From Treponema sp. (GTDB taxonomy: Bacteria; Spirochaetota; Spirochaetia; Treponematales; Breznakiellaceae), in the NCBI GenBank assembly GCA_031288815.1, contig JAITQR010000260.1, positions 1 to 35,687 of the forward strand: DNA of 35,687 nucleotides, written 5' to 3'. The notes below the pieces were generated by a model that was given only the letters and a program-made list of their open reading frames with translations, had not been told where the DNA came from and searched no databases. Shown here piece by piece: positions 1 to 8,643 of this stretch; the first letter of the stretch is position 1; each line of letters opens with the position of its first letter. A program made the translations under genes and the position numbers.

Positions 1-281
1 ATGAACCGGGCGCCCCGAACCCCCAGGGCCTCCGCGCTGATGATCGTTGAAGGCAGACCCGATTCGGAACATTGGGTCCCCACAAAATAGACACAAACCA
101 GAAGAATAAGACCGCCGGCAGCGGTGCAGAAGGCAGCCCCGGCCAGGGATAGTCCCTCGCCCAGCATGCCTCCCACCATAAGGGCCGGGATACAGAGCAA
201 TTGTCCCGCCGTGATTACGGCCATACCCCTCCAGCCCTGCCTGTCCTGGTCTTTTACCTTAAACGTGAGCATCCTATTCAT
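1..281 (-). CDS. NCS1-family (cytosine/purine permease-like) transporter, N-terminal fragment
   Basis: Only the first 93 codons are in the window; the gene continues past the left edge. It would be an inner-membrane permease for a nucleobase or related compound. The start ATG (279-281) follows AAGGAG at good spacing. After a short hydrophilic lead come two hydrophobic segments. The pattern GGMLGEGLS, then a long hydrophobic helix, then SGLPSTII and ALGVRGARF follows the first two helices of CodB-type NCS1 carriers, which carry GGTLGTGLS and a similar F(S/A)(F/L)GVKG motif. The substrate cannot be told from this fragment. The upstream 146 bases hold a hairpin and no convincing promoter. It could be another NCS1 subfamily such as allantoin or hydantoin permease. 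Confidence 0.72.
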   Translation of the reverse strand, partial: MNRMLTFKVKDQDRQGWRGMAVITAGQLLCIPALMVGGMLGEGLSLAGAAFCTAAGGLILLVCVYFVGTQCSESGLPSTIISAEALGVRGARF

Positions 282-392
282 GCTCGTTCTCCTTTTTGTG
301 GCCAGATAAGATTATTAGTTTAACATAGATCGCCGTTGAGAGAAAGAACTTGTTAAAAGGACGAATAACAAAAAGTTTGGATAAAAGGAGAG

Positions 393-423
393 GCGATTTC
401 AAAACGTCAGATTTTGAAATCGC
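393..423 (-). terminator. Hairpin 4 bases past the VWA gene stop, likely terminator
   Basis: Perfect 12-base inverted repeat (GCGATTTCAAAA at 393-404, its complement at 412-423) around a 7-base loop. It lies directly after the stop codon at 428, between two genes on the same strand. The sequence after the stem on the minus strand is CTCTCCTTTTAT, so the U tract is weak. It may instead be a leader element of the permease. Confidence 0.5.
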
Positions 424-427
424 GACT

Positions 428-1972
428 TTAAAAACGGGGGTTTGCCGGAGACGCCCTAACAGAGTTCATAAGCCGGTTCAAGGCCGCCAGGGGATCTTCG
501 TATAACTCTATCCGCATGAACAACTCGTAGTCTTTATCCGAAACAACCCGGATAGTCTTACCGATGCAGTCTTTTACCGGCGAAGAACCGGTGTCCGGAA
601 AATACTTCGGCTTCCGGGGGATCAACAGGCAGGAGCCGTCCTCGTAGCGAAGATCCGCTATTCGGGACGGCATGGGAACCAGAAAGATGAGGAAGTCCGA
701 CTGGCCTCCCCCGATAGTAAAATTAACACCCGGTTTAACCACATGGATATTCCGCTTTCCGATAAAGGTGTTCTGATCTTCCACGAAAAGGTTGAGCATG
801 ATCGGCCCGCCGTCAAGACGCGGCGGCTGGCCGGCGTTTTCTTCCGCTAACGCGGATTCCGGCGTGGTGGTTGGCGAAAACACCGGGGCGGGAAGATTCG
901 CCGCCCGTGCCACCGCCCGGCCGGGGGATTCCTGGAGACGCCGGCCCAGAAAAAAGACGGCAAACCCCAGGATCGCCAAGACGGGAAGGGCCAGGAGGAT
1001 AAAGGGGAATGAAGTTTTTCGCGCGGAACCCCCTGGAGCCGAGGCCGGCGCTGCCGGTTCCACCGGCGGATCGGAAACCGTTATTTCCGGCGGAAGGGAC
1101 GGCAGCGGGGCAGGGGAGGGCGGTAAAACCGGCGGAGCCGGCAGTTCGAACCCTCCCCCCGCTGCGGCCGGTGGCGCGGATGCCGGCTGGGGCGATGAGG
1201 CTTTCGGCGCCGGCGGCGTCTCCTCTTGCGCGGCCGAAAGCTCCTCTACCGGAGGCTCCGCGACAGACGGGGGAACCATTGCCGGGACTTCCGCTCTCGG
1301 GGCCGGGGGAGCCTCCGTTGGCGGAGAAGGGACGGGCTGCCGGGACGGCGGCGCGTTCGCGGACGGCGGAACTAGCGCTGGAACCGCCGGCCGGGACCGG
1401 ACAGAAGCCCCTCGTCCGGAGGAGGGCAAGGCCCCCACCTTCAGGGGAAGACTTATATAATCGAAGGAGGCGTTTTTTCCGGCCAGGCGTTTTTTTGTTT
1501 CACCCATCAGGTTTTCAATTCCCCCGGCCCCCGGTAATTCCGGAGCCATTTCCCCGTCGCTAATCAGAACTACCTTTTTGGGTTTTGAGGGGGAAAGCTG
1601 TGAAAGATAGGTTTCCAGATAGGCCAGGGCCCCAACAATATCCGAACCCGGCTCAAGGGGATACAGCAGGAACACGCGGCCGATTATCGCTTCCAGATCC
1701 CCCTGTCCCTCGATCCGGCGGGCTATTTCCAGCCTGGGCTTATCGGAAAAAGAGATAATATGAAAAGTATCCCCAAGACGCAGGTATTCTTTCAGGAAGG
1801 GGCCGGTAACATAATCCCGCACTTCCCGGTAGGAACCGCTCACGCTTGCCGATGTATCCAGAAGCAGGATCAGATCTACCGGACCTTGCTGCCCGGCAAC
1901 GGAAACAAGCCGCCATGTAAAGATCAGGAAAAAGACACCTTTTTTTACCAATCCCCGTTTTGCCATCATCAT
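428..1972 (-). CDS. Von Willebrand factor A domain protein with Pro/Ala linker, membrane anchor and FHA-like C-terminus
   Basis: A 514-residue protein of unknown function. A signal-like hydrophobic segment (about 10-27) is followed by a VWA domain (about 30-180) with an intact metal-site motif DTSASVS (39-45), the downstream GSDIVGAL, and VVLISDGE. Residues 190-318 form a Pro/Ala-rich linker, 321-343 a transmembrane helix, and about 390-495 a beta-rich domain reminiscent of FHA (TIGGGQSDFLI). The VWA part is therefore probably outside the cytoplasm and the FHA-like part inside. It ends a three-gene operon, 23 bases behind greA. The start lies in a run of three ATG codons, with GGTGGA rather far upstream, so any of the three could be used. 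The FHA assignment is inference from a weak pattern; a protein-assembly or adhesion role is only a guess. Confidence 0.8.
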   Translation of the reverse strand: MMMAKRGLVKKGVFFLIFTWRLVSVAGQQGPVDLILLLDTSASVSGSYREVRDYVTGPFLKEYLRLGDTFHIISFSDKPRLEIARRIEGQGDLEAIIGRVFLLYPLEPGSDIVGALAYLETYLSQLSPSKPKKVVLISDGEMAPELPGAGGIENLMGETKKRLAGKNASFDYISLPLKVGALPSSGRGASVRSRPAVPALVPPSANAPPSRQPVPSPPTEAPPAPRAEVPAMVPPSVAEPPVEELSAAQEETPPAPKASSPQPASAPPAAAGGGFELPAPPVLPPSPAPLPSLPPEITVSDPPVEPAAPASAPGGSARKTSFPFILLALPVLAILGFAVFFLGRRLQESPGRAVARAANLPAPVFSPTTTPESALAEENAGQPPRLDGGPIMLNLFVEDQNTFIGKRNIHVVKPGVNFTIGGGQSDFLIFLVPMPSRIADLRYEDGSCLLIPRKPKYFPDTGSSPVKDCIGKTIRVVSDKDYELFMRIELYEDPLAALNRLMNSVRASPANPRF

Positions 1973-1995
1973 TTTTAATTAATTCCACCGGAAAG

Positions 1996-4737
1996 CTAAA
2001 AAACCACGGGAGCTATGGATTCTACCACAAAAGGCACCTTCTCATCGTTGATTGAGAAATCAAAATCTTCACCGACCGTCTTGTTGAGCATGGCGGCGCC
2101 GAAAGGTGAAAGGTAAGAGATAACATGATGATCCGGGTCCGACTCCCAGGGGCCCAAGATGGTGTACTCTTCCTGGCTTCCAGTGATCCCGTTTTTGAGA
2201 ACCACTTTGGTGCCGAAGCCCGTCCGGTTGGTGTTTATCGACGCGGGATCGAAAAGCTGCGCCCGCTCAATTTCGTCTTTAAGCTTGGCGATAGAAGAAT
2301 TGAGGATCTCCTGTTTTTCTTTGGCGGCCTTGTATTCGGCGTTTTCCCGCAAATCGCCCAGAGAAAGGGCAAAGGCGATTTCCTTTGAGTTGGCGGGAAC
2401 TTCCACTTCCATGATATGGGCAAGCTGCTTCTGCTTTTCCTCGTACATCGCGGCGGTAACCATAAGTCCCCGGGTAATAACCGTCTTTTCCTCGTCCCCA
2501 AAAAATTTAAAGCTGGGGTGCTTGTCCAAAATCCGGCTGCGCAGCCTGAGCTTGTCCGCCGGGTCCAGATCCTTTACATCCCCGATAAAGGTGTAAATAC
2601 GGATAATAGTGTCCTCGTCGGCCTGATCGATAAAATTATTCAGCACATTTTCTTTAAAGAGGATACTGTACACCTGCTTGTTGACTTTCCGGTTTTCCGT
2701 AGTATCCCGGTGGTTTTCTATTTCCCGGAAACTGATATCGAGAATATGTATCAGGGTGATAAGCTGGCGATCGAAGGGAATATTGGCTTTTTTGTACCAT
2801 TCCTCGGCGCTGGAATTTTTGAAAAACCAGACTACCGCTTCCTGGTTATCCCGAAAATTCTCGAAACAATTGGATACCATACCCACCAGCCTGTTTTCGT
2901 ATCCTTCGGTTTTCAGGTTCTGGATGATAGAAGGGGAAAGGGCAAAGGGGAAAAGCTTGACATAAATCTCCGCCCAGTCGGGCACAAAAAGCTTTACGTG
3001 GTGGAGGAATTCCTCTTTAAGCCTGGCGTCCTTAAGGGCCAGGAACAGGGCGGGCACATCCTCAATGGCCTCAAAGATCTCCACAAAGTTAAGGGAAAGT
3101 CCGGTCCCCAGATAAGGGTATTGGCCAACCAGATCCTTTACCAGAAGGTAGGACGCCACAACCTGTTCGGTTACCTGGCTGTAAGACTTTATATACCCGG
3201 CAAAATAATTGAACATCTCGGTAAAGTATTCCGAATCCAGTTCCACGTCTTTTTGGGCCACAAAACCGCGGATGGTAAGAACCCGGTCAAAGAAATTCCG
3301 CTCCGCCTTGAACTCGTTGTAGAGTTTCTCCTCAAGGCTTATGGGCCTGTCCCGCACGGTAAAGAGATCGATATTGTCCGGGTTTACCCCAAAGCCCGGA
3401 TCGGATTTAAGAATCTCCCGGGCTTTAACGCTCCACGCGGTCCATTCACCGGGGGAAAGCACCGAGGGAACCAGTTCCGCCTTGATGCGCTTGATATCGC
3501 AAGAGTTACCGAAGCTTTTTATCACCGTCCGCAGAGCCCATGAAAAATCGGTCTTGATTTTTTCATGGAGTTTTTCTTTTTTCCAGGTAGCCTTCAACAC
3601 CCAGATATGGTTTTTGGAGAGGGTTTGGAGGGCGTCTACCGCCATTTTCAGGGACATGGAATGACCCCGTGTTTTAGCGAAATCTATAACGATTTTGTCC
3701 CCCTGCACCCCGGCGATACGGCCAACGCCCCAGGTGCGGTGGAACACGAAATTCCCCTTGTCAAAGGCTATATGCTTTTCAAAATCCATAATGGCTTCCC
3801 GCACATTCCGCGGCCCCTGGGCGAGACTTGAGATGCGGATATAATCCTCAAGCTGGCTGTGGGACGCGTACTTTTTGCGGAAACAGTCGGTAATTTCTCT
3901 GCGGGCCTGGTTATCCCGATCGTCGTATTCGAGGATGATCTTGAGAATAGAAATAGAAGTGTCAATATCGTCCCGTTTTCTGTAGGCGTCGTACACATCC
4001 TGCAGGAGGAGTACCGCCTTGTCGTCGCTGATATTCTTGGCGATCTTTTTCTGGACATGGAGAAAAAAGTCGATATCCTCTGGACAGTAGGCAAGGATCT
4101 TTTCCCAGATTTCCCGGATATTGGTAAAAACACCCTTGTTAATGTAACGGTGAAGGGCTTTTTTGTAGTAATCCACCGCCTTTTCCGCGTCGCCCTGCTT
4201 GTCGTAGTGTTCCGCCAGGGCCTTGGCAAGATCGGCTTCCTCAATATCGACTTTAACCAGCCTTTCCCAAATATCAAAAACGGCGGCTTCCTCGTTTTCG
4301 TTTTTGTAACATTCCGCCAGGGTACGCAGGGCAAATTTCGATTCCCCGTAATCCAGAATCCGCTCGCAGAGATACTGCACAATAGCCCACTTGTGGTTGT
4401 CCACGAAAATACTAACCAGGCCAATCAGCGCGGAATCGTCGATGATCTGCCGGGAAAGGGCGATCATGCCGGATAGGTACAGGGCAATCAGGCTGTTTTT
4501 GGTATGCACCAGATGCTCATCACAGAGGGCCTTGAGTTCATCGTAAACCCGGACTTCCCGGGCTTCTTTCAGAATAAGATCCAGATCCTTAAACTGGCCG
4601 GTAGAATAATTACTGAGGGTGGCCCGGGTCCACTTTTCTTCGTTCAGCATTTCCTGTACGTTTTTCAGAAGAACAACATCAGCCGAGACCACCTCGGGCG
4701 CCGCCGATACAGTCGAATCTACCACAACATCAGACAT
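1996..4737 (-). CDS. greA: Transcription elongation factor GreA with long N-terminal TPR extension
   Basis: GreA rescues backtracked RNA polymerase by stimulating transcript cleavage through the secondary channel. The last 155 residues (759-913) form a full GreA: a coiled coil with the tip motif GDLRENAEY, where D795 and E798 match the acidic pair that coordinates the catalytic metal, then the FKBP-like C-terminal domain. The first 750 residues are an extension. It has helical TPR-like repeats at about 130-270, a small beta module at 328-373 (VFHRTWGVGRI...) resembling the Tudor/CarD-type folds that bind RNA polymerase, and a long helical stretch. Spirochaete GreA proteins are known to be about 900 residues, so this is lineage-typical rather than a new fusion. 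The ATG follows GGAG at 8 bases. The gene lies 36 bases after a TPR gene and 23 before the VWA gene. Confidence 0.95.
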   Translation of the reverse strand: MSDVVVDSTVSAAPEVVSADVVLLKNVQEMLNEEKWTRATLSNYSTGQFKDLDLILKEAREVRVYDELKALCDEHLVHTKNSLIALYLSGMIALSRQIIDDSALIGLVSIFVDNHKWAIVQYLCERILDYGESKFALRTLAECYKNENEEAAVFDIWERLVKVDIEEADLAKALAEHYDKQGDAEKAVDYYKKALHRYINKGVFTNIREIWEKILAYCPEDIDFFLHVQKKIAKNISDDKAVLLLQDVYDAYRKRDDIDTSISILKIILEYDDRDNQARREITDCFRKKYASHSQLEDYIRISSLAQGPRNVREAIMDFEKHIAFDKGNFVFHRTWGVGRIAGVQGDKIVIDFAKTRGHSMSLKMAVDALQTLSKNHIWVLKATWKKEKLHEKIKTDFSWALRTVIKSFGNSCDIKRIKAELVPSVLSPGEWTAWSVKAREILKSDPGFGVNPDNIDLFTVRDRPISLEEKLYNEFKAERNFFDRVLTIRGFVAQKDVELDSEYFTEMFNYFAGYIKSYSQVTEQVVASYLLVKDLVGQYPYLGTGLSLNFVEIFEAIEDVPALFLALKDARLKEEFLHHVKLFVPDWAEIYVKLFPFALSPSIIQNLKTEGYENRLVGMVSNCFENFRDNQEAVVWFFKNSSAEEWYKKANIPFDRQLITLIHILDISFREIENHRDTTENRKVNKQVYSILFKENVLNNFIDQADEDTIIRIYTFIGDVKDLDPADKLRLRSRILDKHPSFKFFGDEEKTVITRGLMVTAAMYEEKQKQLAHIMEVEVPANSKEIAFALSLGDLRENAEYKAAKEKQEILNSSIAKLKDEIERAQLFDPASINTNRTGFGTKVVLKNGITGSQEEYTILGPWESDPDHHVISYLSPFGAAMLNKTVGEDFDFSINDEKVPFVVESIAPVVF

Positions 4738-4773
4738 CTCATACTCCTATACAAAAGCGGTAGTACCGCCGCT

Positions 4774-5715
4774 TCATCTAACCTGAATATACCATTCATA
4801 GATAACCCTATCGAGGATCTTGATCTTCAAAAAGGTCTCGTCGATTATTCCCTGATCTTCCCCGGTGTTTTCATAGTATTCAATCAGCCAGAAGTACCGG
4901 TTGAGCAGCCGGGGCTTCAACAGGGGGGCCTTGCCCCCTCCCCGGAACTCGTTCTCCAGATCAAAAATCGACTGTTTAAGCCTGGCCACCTCTACCCGTT
5001 TGAGTTCACGTTTTACCGAAAACACCTTGAAAAGACGCCCGTAAATGGGCAGCCATTCGGCCAGTTCCGGCCCTGAAACACCCATCTCCTTCACCCGGTC
5101 CCGCAGCCGGATAATCAGTTCCGACTCCATGGCCCTCAAATTAACCTTTTGGGGGTCAACGAAAAAAGCTTCCCGGAACTGGGCCTTGGCAAGCATTGTT
5201 TCGCCAAGCAGGGCGTTTACGTCCGCCAATTCCGAAAGGGTTTCCCCGTCTTCCCGTTTAAACTGTCTAGCCTGTTCCAGGTACTTCAGCGCTTCTTCGT
5301 AATTTCCAACCCCCTTATAACAGCGGCCTACCAGAAGGAGCAGATCCGGATCGTGTTCATTCATCCCGTCCCCCAGCACATCGGCAAAAAAGCCAAGGGC
5401 GATGGAATATACGTAATGCCGAATCGCGTACTGGCAGGAATCGTAGTGTTCTTTAAACCGGTCCAAAAACCCGTAATAAGGTTTCCACTGGGAAAGAATA
5501 AACCCGCCCTTGTCGTAAGGATCGCCAAAATCATCTATCCGTTTGATATGCTCAAGCCACCAGCCAAGGCACTTTAAACCGTATTTAACCTCGGGGTGAT
5601 CAAAATCAAGCCCCAGGGCTTCCTCCAAAATCTCTTTGGCCGAATCCGCGTCAGAGGCGTCCAGTTTGTCATAGGCTTTCTGAATGAGCCCCTCTACTGA
5701 AGTTTCCGTATCCAT
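4774..5715 (-). CDS. TPR-repeat cytoplasmic protein of unknown function
   Basis: A 313-residue soluble protein with no signal peptide. TPR-like helices are visible at about 10-60 and 115-195 (LLLLVGRCYKGVGNYEEALKY is a canonical repeat). Its C-terminus is helical and charged. I chose the ATG at 5713-5715 (MDTETSVEG); a longer frame to 5817 would cross the promoter and adds sequence that looks non-coding. The start lacks a clear Shine-Dalgarno. It is first in the operon before greA, suggesting a role linked to transcription or a protein partner of the GreA extension, but that is only inference from position. Confidence 0.82.
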   Translation of the reverse strand: MDTETSVEGLIQKAYDKLDASDADSAKEILEEALGLDFDHPEVKYGLKCLGWWLEHIKRIDDFGDPYDKGGFILSQWKPYYGFLDRFKEHYDSCQYAIRHYVYSIALGFFADVLGDGMNEHDPDLLLLVGRCYKGVGNYEEALKYLEQARQFKREDGETLSELADVNALLGETMLAKAQFREAFFVDPQKVNLRAMESELIIRLRDRVKEMGVSGPELAEWLPIYGRLFKVFSVKRELKRVEVARLKQSIFDLENEFRGGGKAPLLKPRLLNRYFWLIEYYENTGEDQGIIDETFLKIKILDRVIYEWYIQVR

Positions 5716-5725
5716 GGCTTGAATA

Positions 5726-5749
5726 ATTTTGTACGATACAATACAAAAT
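5726..5749. repeat. 8-base inverted repeat in the leader of the TPR-greA operon
   Basis: ATTTTGTA (5726-5733) and TACAAAAT (5742-5749) form a perfect inverted repeat with an 8-base spacer. It lies between the predicted -10 box and the start codon at 5715. It could be an operator or an RNA hairpin. It resembles no binding site that I can name. Confidence 0.4.
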
Positions 5750-5760
5750 ATAGTTTTTAT

Positions 5761-5787
5761 ATTATACCAATCGCGGGTTTTGGACAA
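5761..5787 (-). promoter_or_regulatory. Candidate sigma-70 promoter for the TPR-greA-VWA operon
   Basis: On the minus strand a perfect TATAAT (5766-5761) follows TTGTCC (5787-5782) with a 15-base spacer, shorter than the usual 17. The leader to the ATG at 5715 would be about 40 bases and would include the 5726-5749 inverted repeat. Confidence 0.5.
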
Positions 5788-5847
5788 TAGCCCGCGCGGC
5801 CCGAAATGCCTTGCCATAAGCCGGAGAGACCGTTATGCTCAAATTCC

Positions 5848-6504
5848 GTGAGGGAAATAATCGTCGCCCCGTCGGTCTTATCCGCCGATTTTTCCAATTT
5901 TACCGCCGTTCTTGGAGACATTGACGCTTCCGGCTCCGGATGGGTGCATTTGGACGTAATGGACGGCCGTTTTGTCCCCAATTTAACCTTCGGGCCAAAA
6001 CTTGTGGCGGATCTGCGCCCCCATAGCCGGGCCATTTTTGACGTCCATTTGATGATCGAGGAGCCGGGAGCCCTCTTGGATGATTTTGTCAAAGCCGGGG
6101 CCGATTATATTACCTTTCACGTGGAGGCGGCCATTCACAGCCACCGGCTTCTGGGCCGGATCCGTTCCATGGGTAAAAAGGCGGGGATAAGCCTGGTACC
6201 CTCTACGCCGGTCTCCCTGATTGAGGAGCTTCTCCCTTTCCTGGATCTGATACTGATAATGACCGTAAACCCCGGTTTCGGCGGACAGACCCTGATTCCG
6301 GAATGTCTTGAAAAGGTACGAAGCCTGGCAAAGATCCGGGAAAAACGGGGTTTTGGCTATCTTCTTTCGGTTGACGGGGGAATCAACGGGGAAACCGCCG
6401 CCGGGGTCCGGGAGGCCGGGGCGGATATTCTGGTGGCGGGTTCCGCCTTTTTCCAGGCCGAAGACAAAAAAGCCCTGATACGGTCCCTCAAGGGGCTTAT
6501 TTAA
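5848..6504 (+). CDS. rpe: Ribulose-phosphate 3-epimerase
   Basis: It interconverts ribulose 5-phosphate and xylulose 5-phosphate in the pentose phosphate pathway. A TIM barrel with all hallmark segments: IVAPSVLSADF at the N-terminus, the metal and acid-base motif HLDVMDGRFVPNLTFGP, DVHLM, MTVNPGFGGQ, SVDGGIN and VAGSAFF. The open frame begins with ATG at 5806, but that codon has no ribosome site and gives an N-terminus longer than the family. GTG at 5848 gives 218 residues, matching the family (E. coli 225), though GGAGAG sits about 20 bases away. The start is therefore uncertain between 5806 and 5848. The gene points away from the greA operon and is 52 bases before the next gene. Confidence 0.95.
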   Translation: MREIIVAPSVLSADFSNFTAVLGDIDASGSGWVHLDVMDGRFVPNLTFGPKLVADLRPHSRAIFDVHLMIEEPGALLDDFVKAGADYITFHVEAAIHSHRLLGRIRSMGKKAGISLVPSTPVSLIEELLPFLDLILIMTVNPGFGGQTLIPECLEKVRSLAKIREKRGFGYLLSVDGGINGETAAGVREAGADILVAGSAFFQAEDKKALIRSLKGLI

Positions 6505-6556
6505 TAGGTTTTTTTGCCGAAAATTTAGGGAATTCATGTTCGGAGGATCAGCGCGG

Positions 6557-7576
6557 ATGAATAAAAAGGCGGCCATATTACCTTTTATTTGCCTGTTTCT
6601 CCTGATTTTTCAAGCGGAATCCGGACTGTCCCAGACCAGGCCGCCTGCCGGAACCGCAATAACCGCCGCGCCGGCGCCGGGCTTTAACCGGCTCCAGTCA
6701 GGACTCGCCCTGTATCAGGAAGGCCGCTGGCGGGAAGCGGTGAGTGAGCTGCGCCGGGCTCAGGCGGAAGCGGTAGATCCGGAGCTTAAGGGAGAAGCGT
6801 ATTACTGGATCTCCCTGGCGGAACTTTCATCCGGCGATTACAGGGGCGCGATAGGGGATATGGACGCCTTGGAAACTACCGCCCCTGAAAGCAAACGCCT
6901 GCGGGAGATCCCCTACCACAAAGGCCGGGCCCTGTATCACCTCGGCCGCTATGACGAAGCTCTCATGCTCCTCAAACTTTACGCCGACGGGATTGGCGGG
7001 ACGTCCCTTCCCCCGGGAAGCGCCGCCGCGGCCAGGAAATCCGCCGCCCTGTATTGGATAGGGGAGTGTCTCTACGCCATGGGCCAGCTTGACTATGCCC
7101 GGGATCTCTTCATGATAGTGACCACCGCCTATCCCGGAAGCGCGAAATACGAAGCTTCTTCTTACCGGCTTGGACTTATCAACCAGAAAAAGATCGAGCA
7201 GGAACTGCTGTCCCTGCTAAAGTGGAGTCACGAAGAGTCCCTCAGGGCCATTGAAGAATACCAGCGGCGGGAGCGCTCTTACGATCAGGCCCTTATAGCC
7301 TACCAGAAACGAATCGCCGAATTACTGAAAGATACCCATATTCCGGATCTTGAGGCGGCCAACGCCCAGTACCGGCGGCAGCTTCAGGAGGCCGAAGCCC
7401 GAATCAGGGCCCTGGAATCGGGTTTAACCCCATCCCCCGCGGGCGCCCTTCCATCCGCCCCTCTGGGCCAGGAGGACAAAGACCGGCGTCTTCTTTTCCT
7501 GCGGGCCGCGGCGGCGGAATTGAGCGATGAATTTTCGCGGCTTCTGAAAGAGACCGGCCAGGGAGGCCTCCGGTGA
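6557..7576 (+). CDS. Exported TPR protein (YbgF/CpoB- or outer-membrane-lipoprotein-assembly-like)
   Basis: A 339-residue secreted protein. The start is the ATG at 6557, preceded by GGAGG at 10 bases; an upstream ATG at 6536 lacks this. A signal peptide covers roughly residues 1-26 (KKAAILPFICLFLLIF, cut near ESGLSQ). TPR repeats follow at about 45-215, including GEAYYWISLAEL and AALYWIGECLYAMGQLDYA, the pattern of YbgF/BamD-type TPRs. Residues 220-290 look like a coiled coil. Its last four bases overlap the next start (GTGA, 7573-7576). Function is unknown; a periplasmic scaffold role is an inference. Confidence 0.82.
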   Translation: MNKKAAILPFICLFLLIFQAESGLSQTRPPAGTAITAAPAPGFNRLQSGLALYQEGRWREAVSELRRAQAEAVDPELKGEAYYWISLAELSSGDYRGAIGDMDALETTAPESKRLREIPYHKGRALYHLGRYDEALMLLKLYADGIGGTSLPPGSAAAARKSAALYWIGECLYAMGQLDYARDLFMIVTTAYPGSAKYEASSYRLGLINQKKIEQELLSLLKWSHEESLRAIEEYQRRERSYDQALIAYQKRIAELLKDTHIPDLEAANAQYRRQLQEAEARIRALESGLTPSPAGALPSAPLGQEDKDRRLLFLRAAAAELSDEFSRLLKETGQGGLR

Positions 7577-8643
7577 GAAAGCGGTTTGTTTGGTTTCTGC
7601 TTGTTTTGGCCGCTCTGATACCCTCCGTCCGGGCGGCCGACTTTACTAACGGCCATATACGCCTCAGCCTGAACCCGGGGACCGGCCGCTTTTCCCTCTA
7701 CTGTTTGACCAGTTCCTCACCAATTAAATTCGAACCTCTTTTCGCGCATCAGGATCCGCGAACCAGCCTGCTTACGGTCTATTACAATGAAAAAGCTTAT
7801 AAACTCGGGGAAAGCAACAATTTTAAGATCCGTCTTGACAATAACGAAGTGGCCCCGGCCCTGGTATTCGAATCCTCCTTCCTCCGGGTAACCGAACGCT
7901 TTGAATTCATCAAAACCGGCGGTTCTTCCCTGTCCAACGGGGTAAAAATCACCTTTTTAATCGAAAACACCGGTTCCCGGCGGGCCGACGCGGGTCTCCG
8001 TTTTCTTCTGGACACAAATCTGGGGGAAGGCAGGCCCGGCGCTCCCCTGGCCACGGATCTCAAGGCTTTAAACGGTGAAACCACCTTCGATTCCGCAGCT
8101 CCGGATAAGTGGTGGATCTCCGGGAACGATCGCTTGTCCCTGATGGGCAGTCTCGGCCCGGAGGCCGGAGGCAAACCGGATCTCGTCCATGTGGCGAACT
8201 GGAAACGCCTGAACGATACCTCCTGGAAGCTGAGATACTCCAGGGGCAGGAATTTCAGCCATTCCAACAACACGGGCGATTCGGCTGTGGCTTATTATTT
8301 CGAACCCCGCAGGGTACAGCCCGGGGCATCTTTTTCCGTTTCCCTGCTCCTGGCCGCCAATGACCCTTCGGGTTTTATCGTCTACAAGGTGATGAATACC
8401 GTCGAGCCCCCGGTTATAGAGGAGGCGCAATTCCCCGTTGGTTTTTTTGCCGCGGCGGACTCTCCGGCGGGTTCCTCTTCTGCTTTCAGTTTACAGGCGG
8501 ATATGAATACCCTGAAGGATCTGCTGGCCCGAATTGACCATTCCATTAATTCGGATTTCCAGATCGATGATGAAGAACTTCTCCGGATGGAAGAGGAGAT
8601 TGCCCGTCTGCGTTCCCGCTATGGCATCCCTGAGCCGCGATGA
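7573..8643 (+). CDS. Exported conserved-type protein of unknown function
   Basis: A 356-residue protein that I do not recognise. It has a clear signal peptide (RKRFVWFLLVLAALIPSVRA, cut after VRA) and a long beta-rich body (FTNGHIRLSLNPGTGRFSLY; SFLRVTERFEF; VKITFLIENTG), followed by a short C-terminal helix-rich tail (about 310-356). There are no catalytic motifs that I can see. The body resembles beta-sandwich or galactose-mutarotase-like folds, but this is weak. It starts with GTG inside the stop of the previous gene and ends ATGA into the next, so its translation is probably coupled to both neighbours. Confidence 0.8.
   Translation: MRKRFVWFLLVLAALIPSVRAADFTNGHIRLSLNPGTGRFSLYCLTSSSPIKFEPLFAHQDPRTSLLTVYYNEKAYKLGESNNFKIRLDNNEVAPALVFESSFLRVTERFEFIKTGGSSLSNGVKITFLIENTGSRRADAGLRFLLDTNLGEGRPGAPLATDLKALNGETTFDSAAPDKWWISGNDRLSLMGSLGPEAGGKPDLVHVANWKRLNDTSWKLRYSRGRNFSHSNNTGDSAVAYYFEPRRVQPGASFSVSLLLAANDPSGFIVYKVMNTVEPPVIEEAQFPVGFFAAADSPAGSSSAFSLQADMNTLKDLLARIDHSINSDFQIDDEELLRMEEEIARLRSRYGIPEPR

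Noticed and set aside
792..1460. Gly/Ala-rich plus-strand frames at 792-1563
   Set aside because: These are the reverse reading of the Pro/Ala-rich linker of the VWA gene.
2416..3543. Long open frame of 375 codons on the plus strand
   Set aside because: It is antisense to greA, has no family pattern or ribosome site, and follows from the codon use of the real gene.
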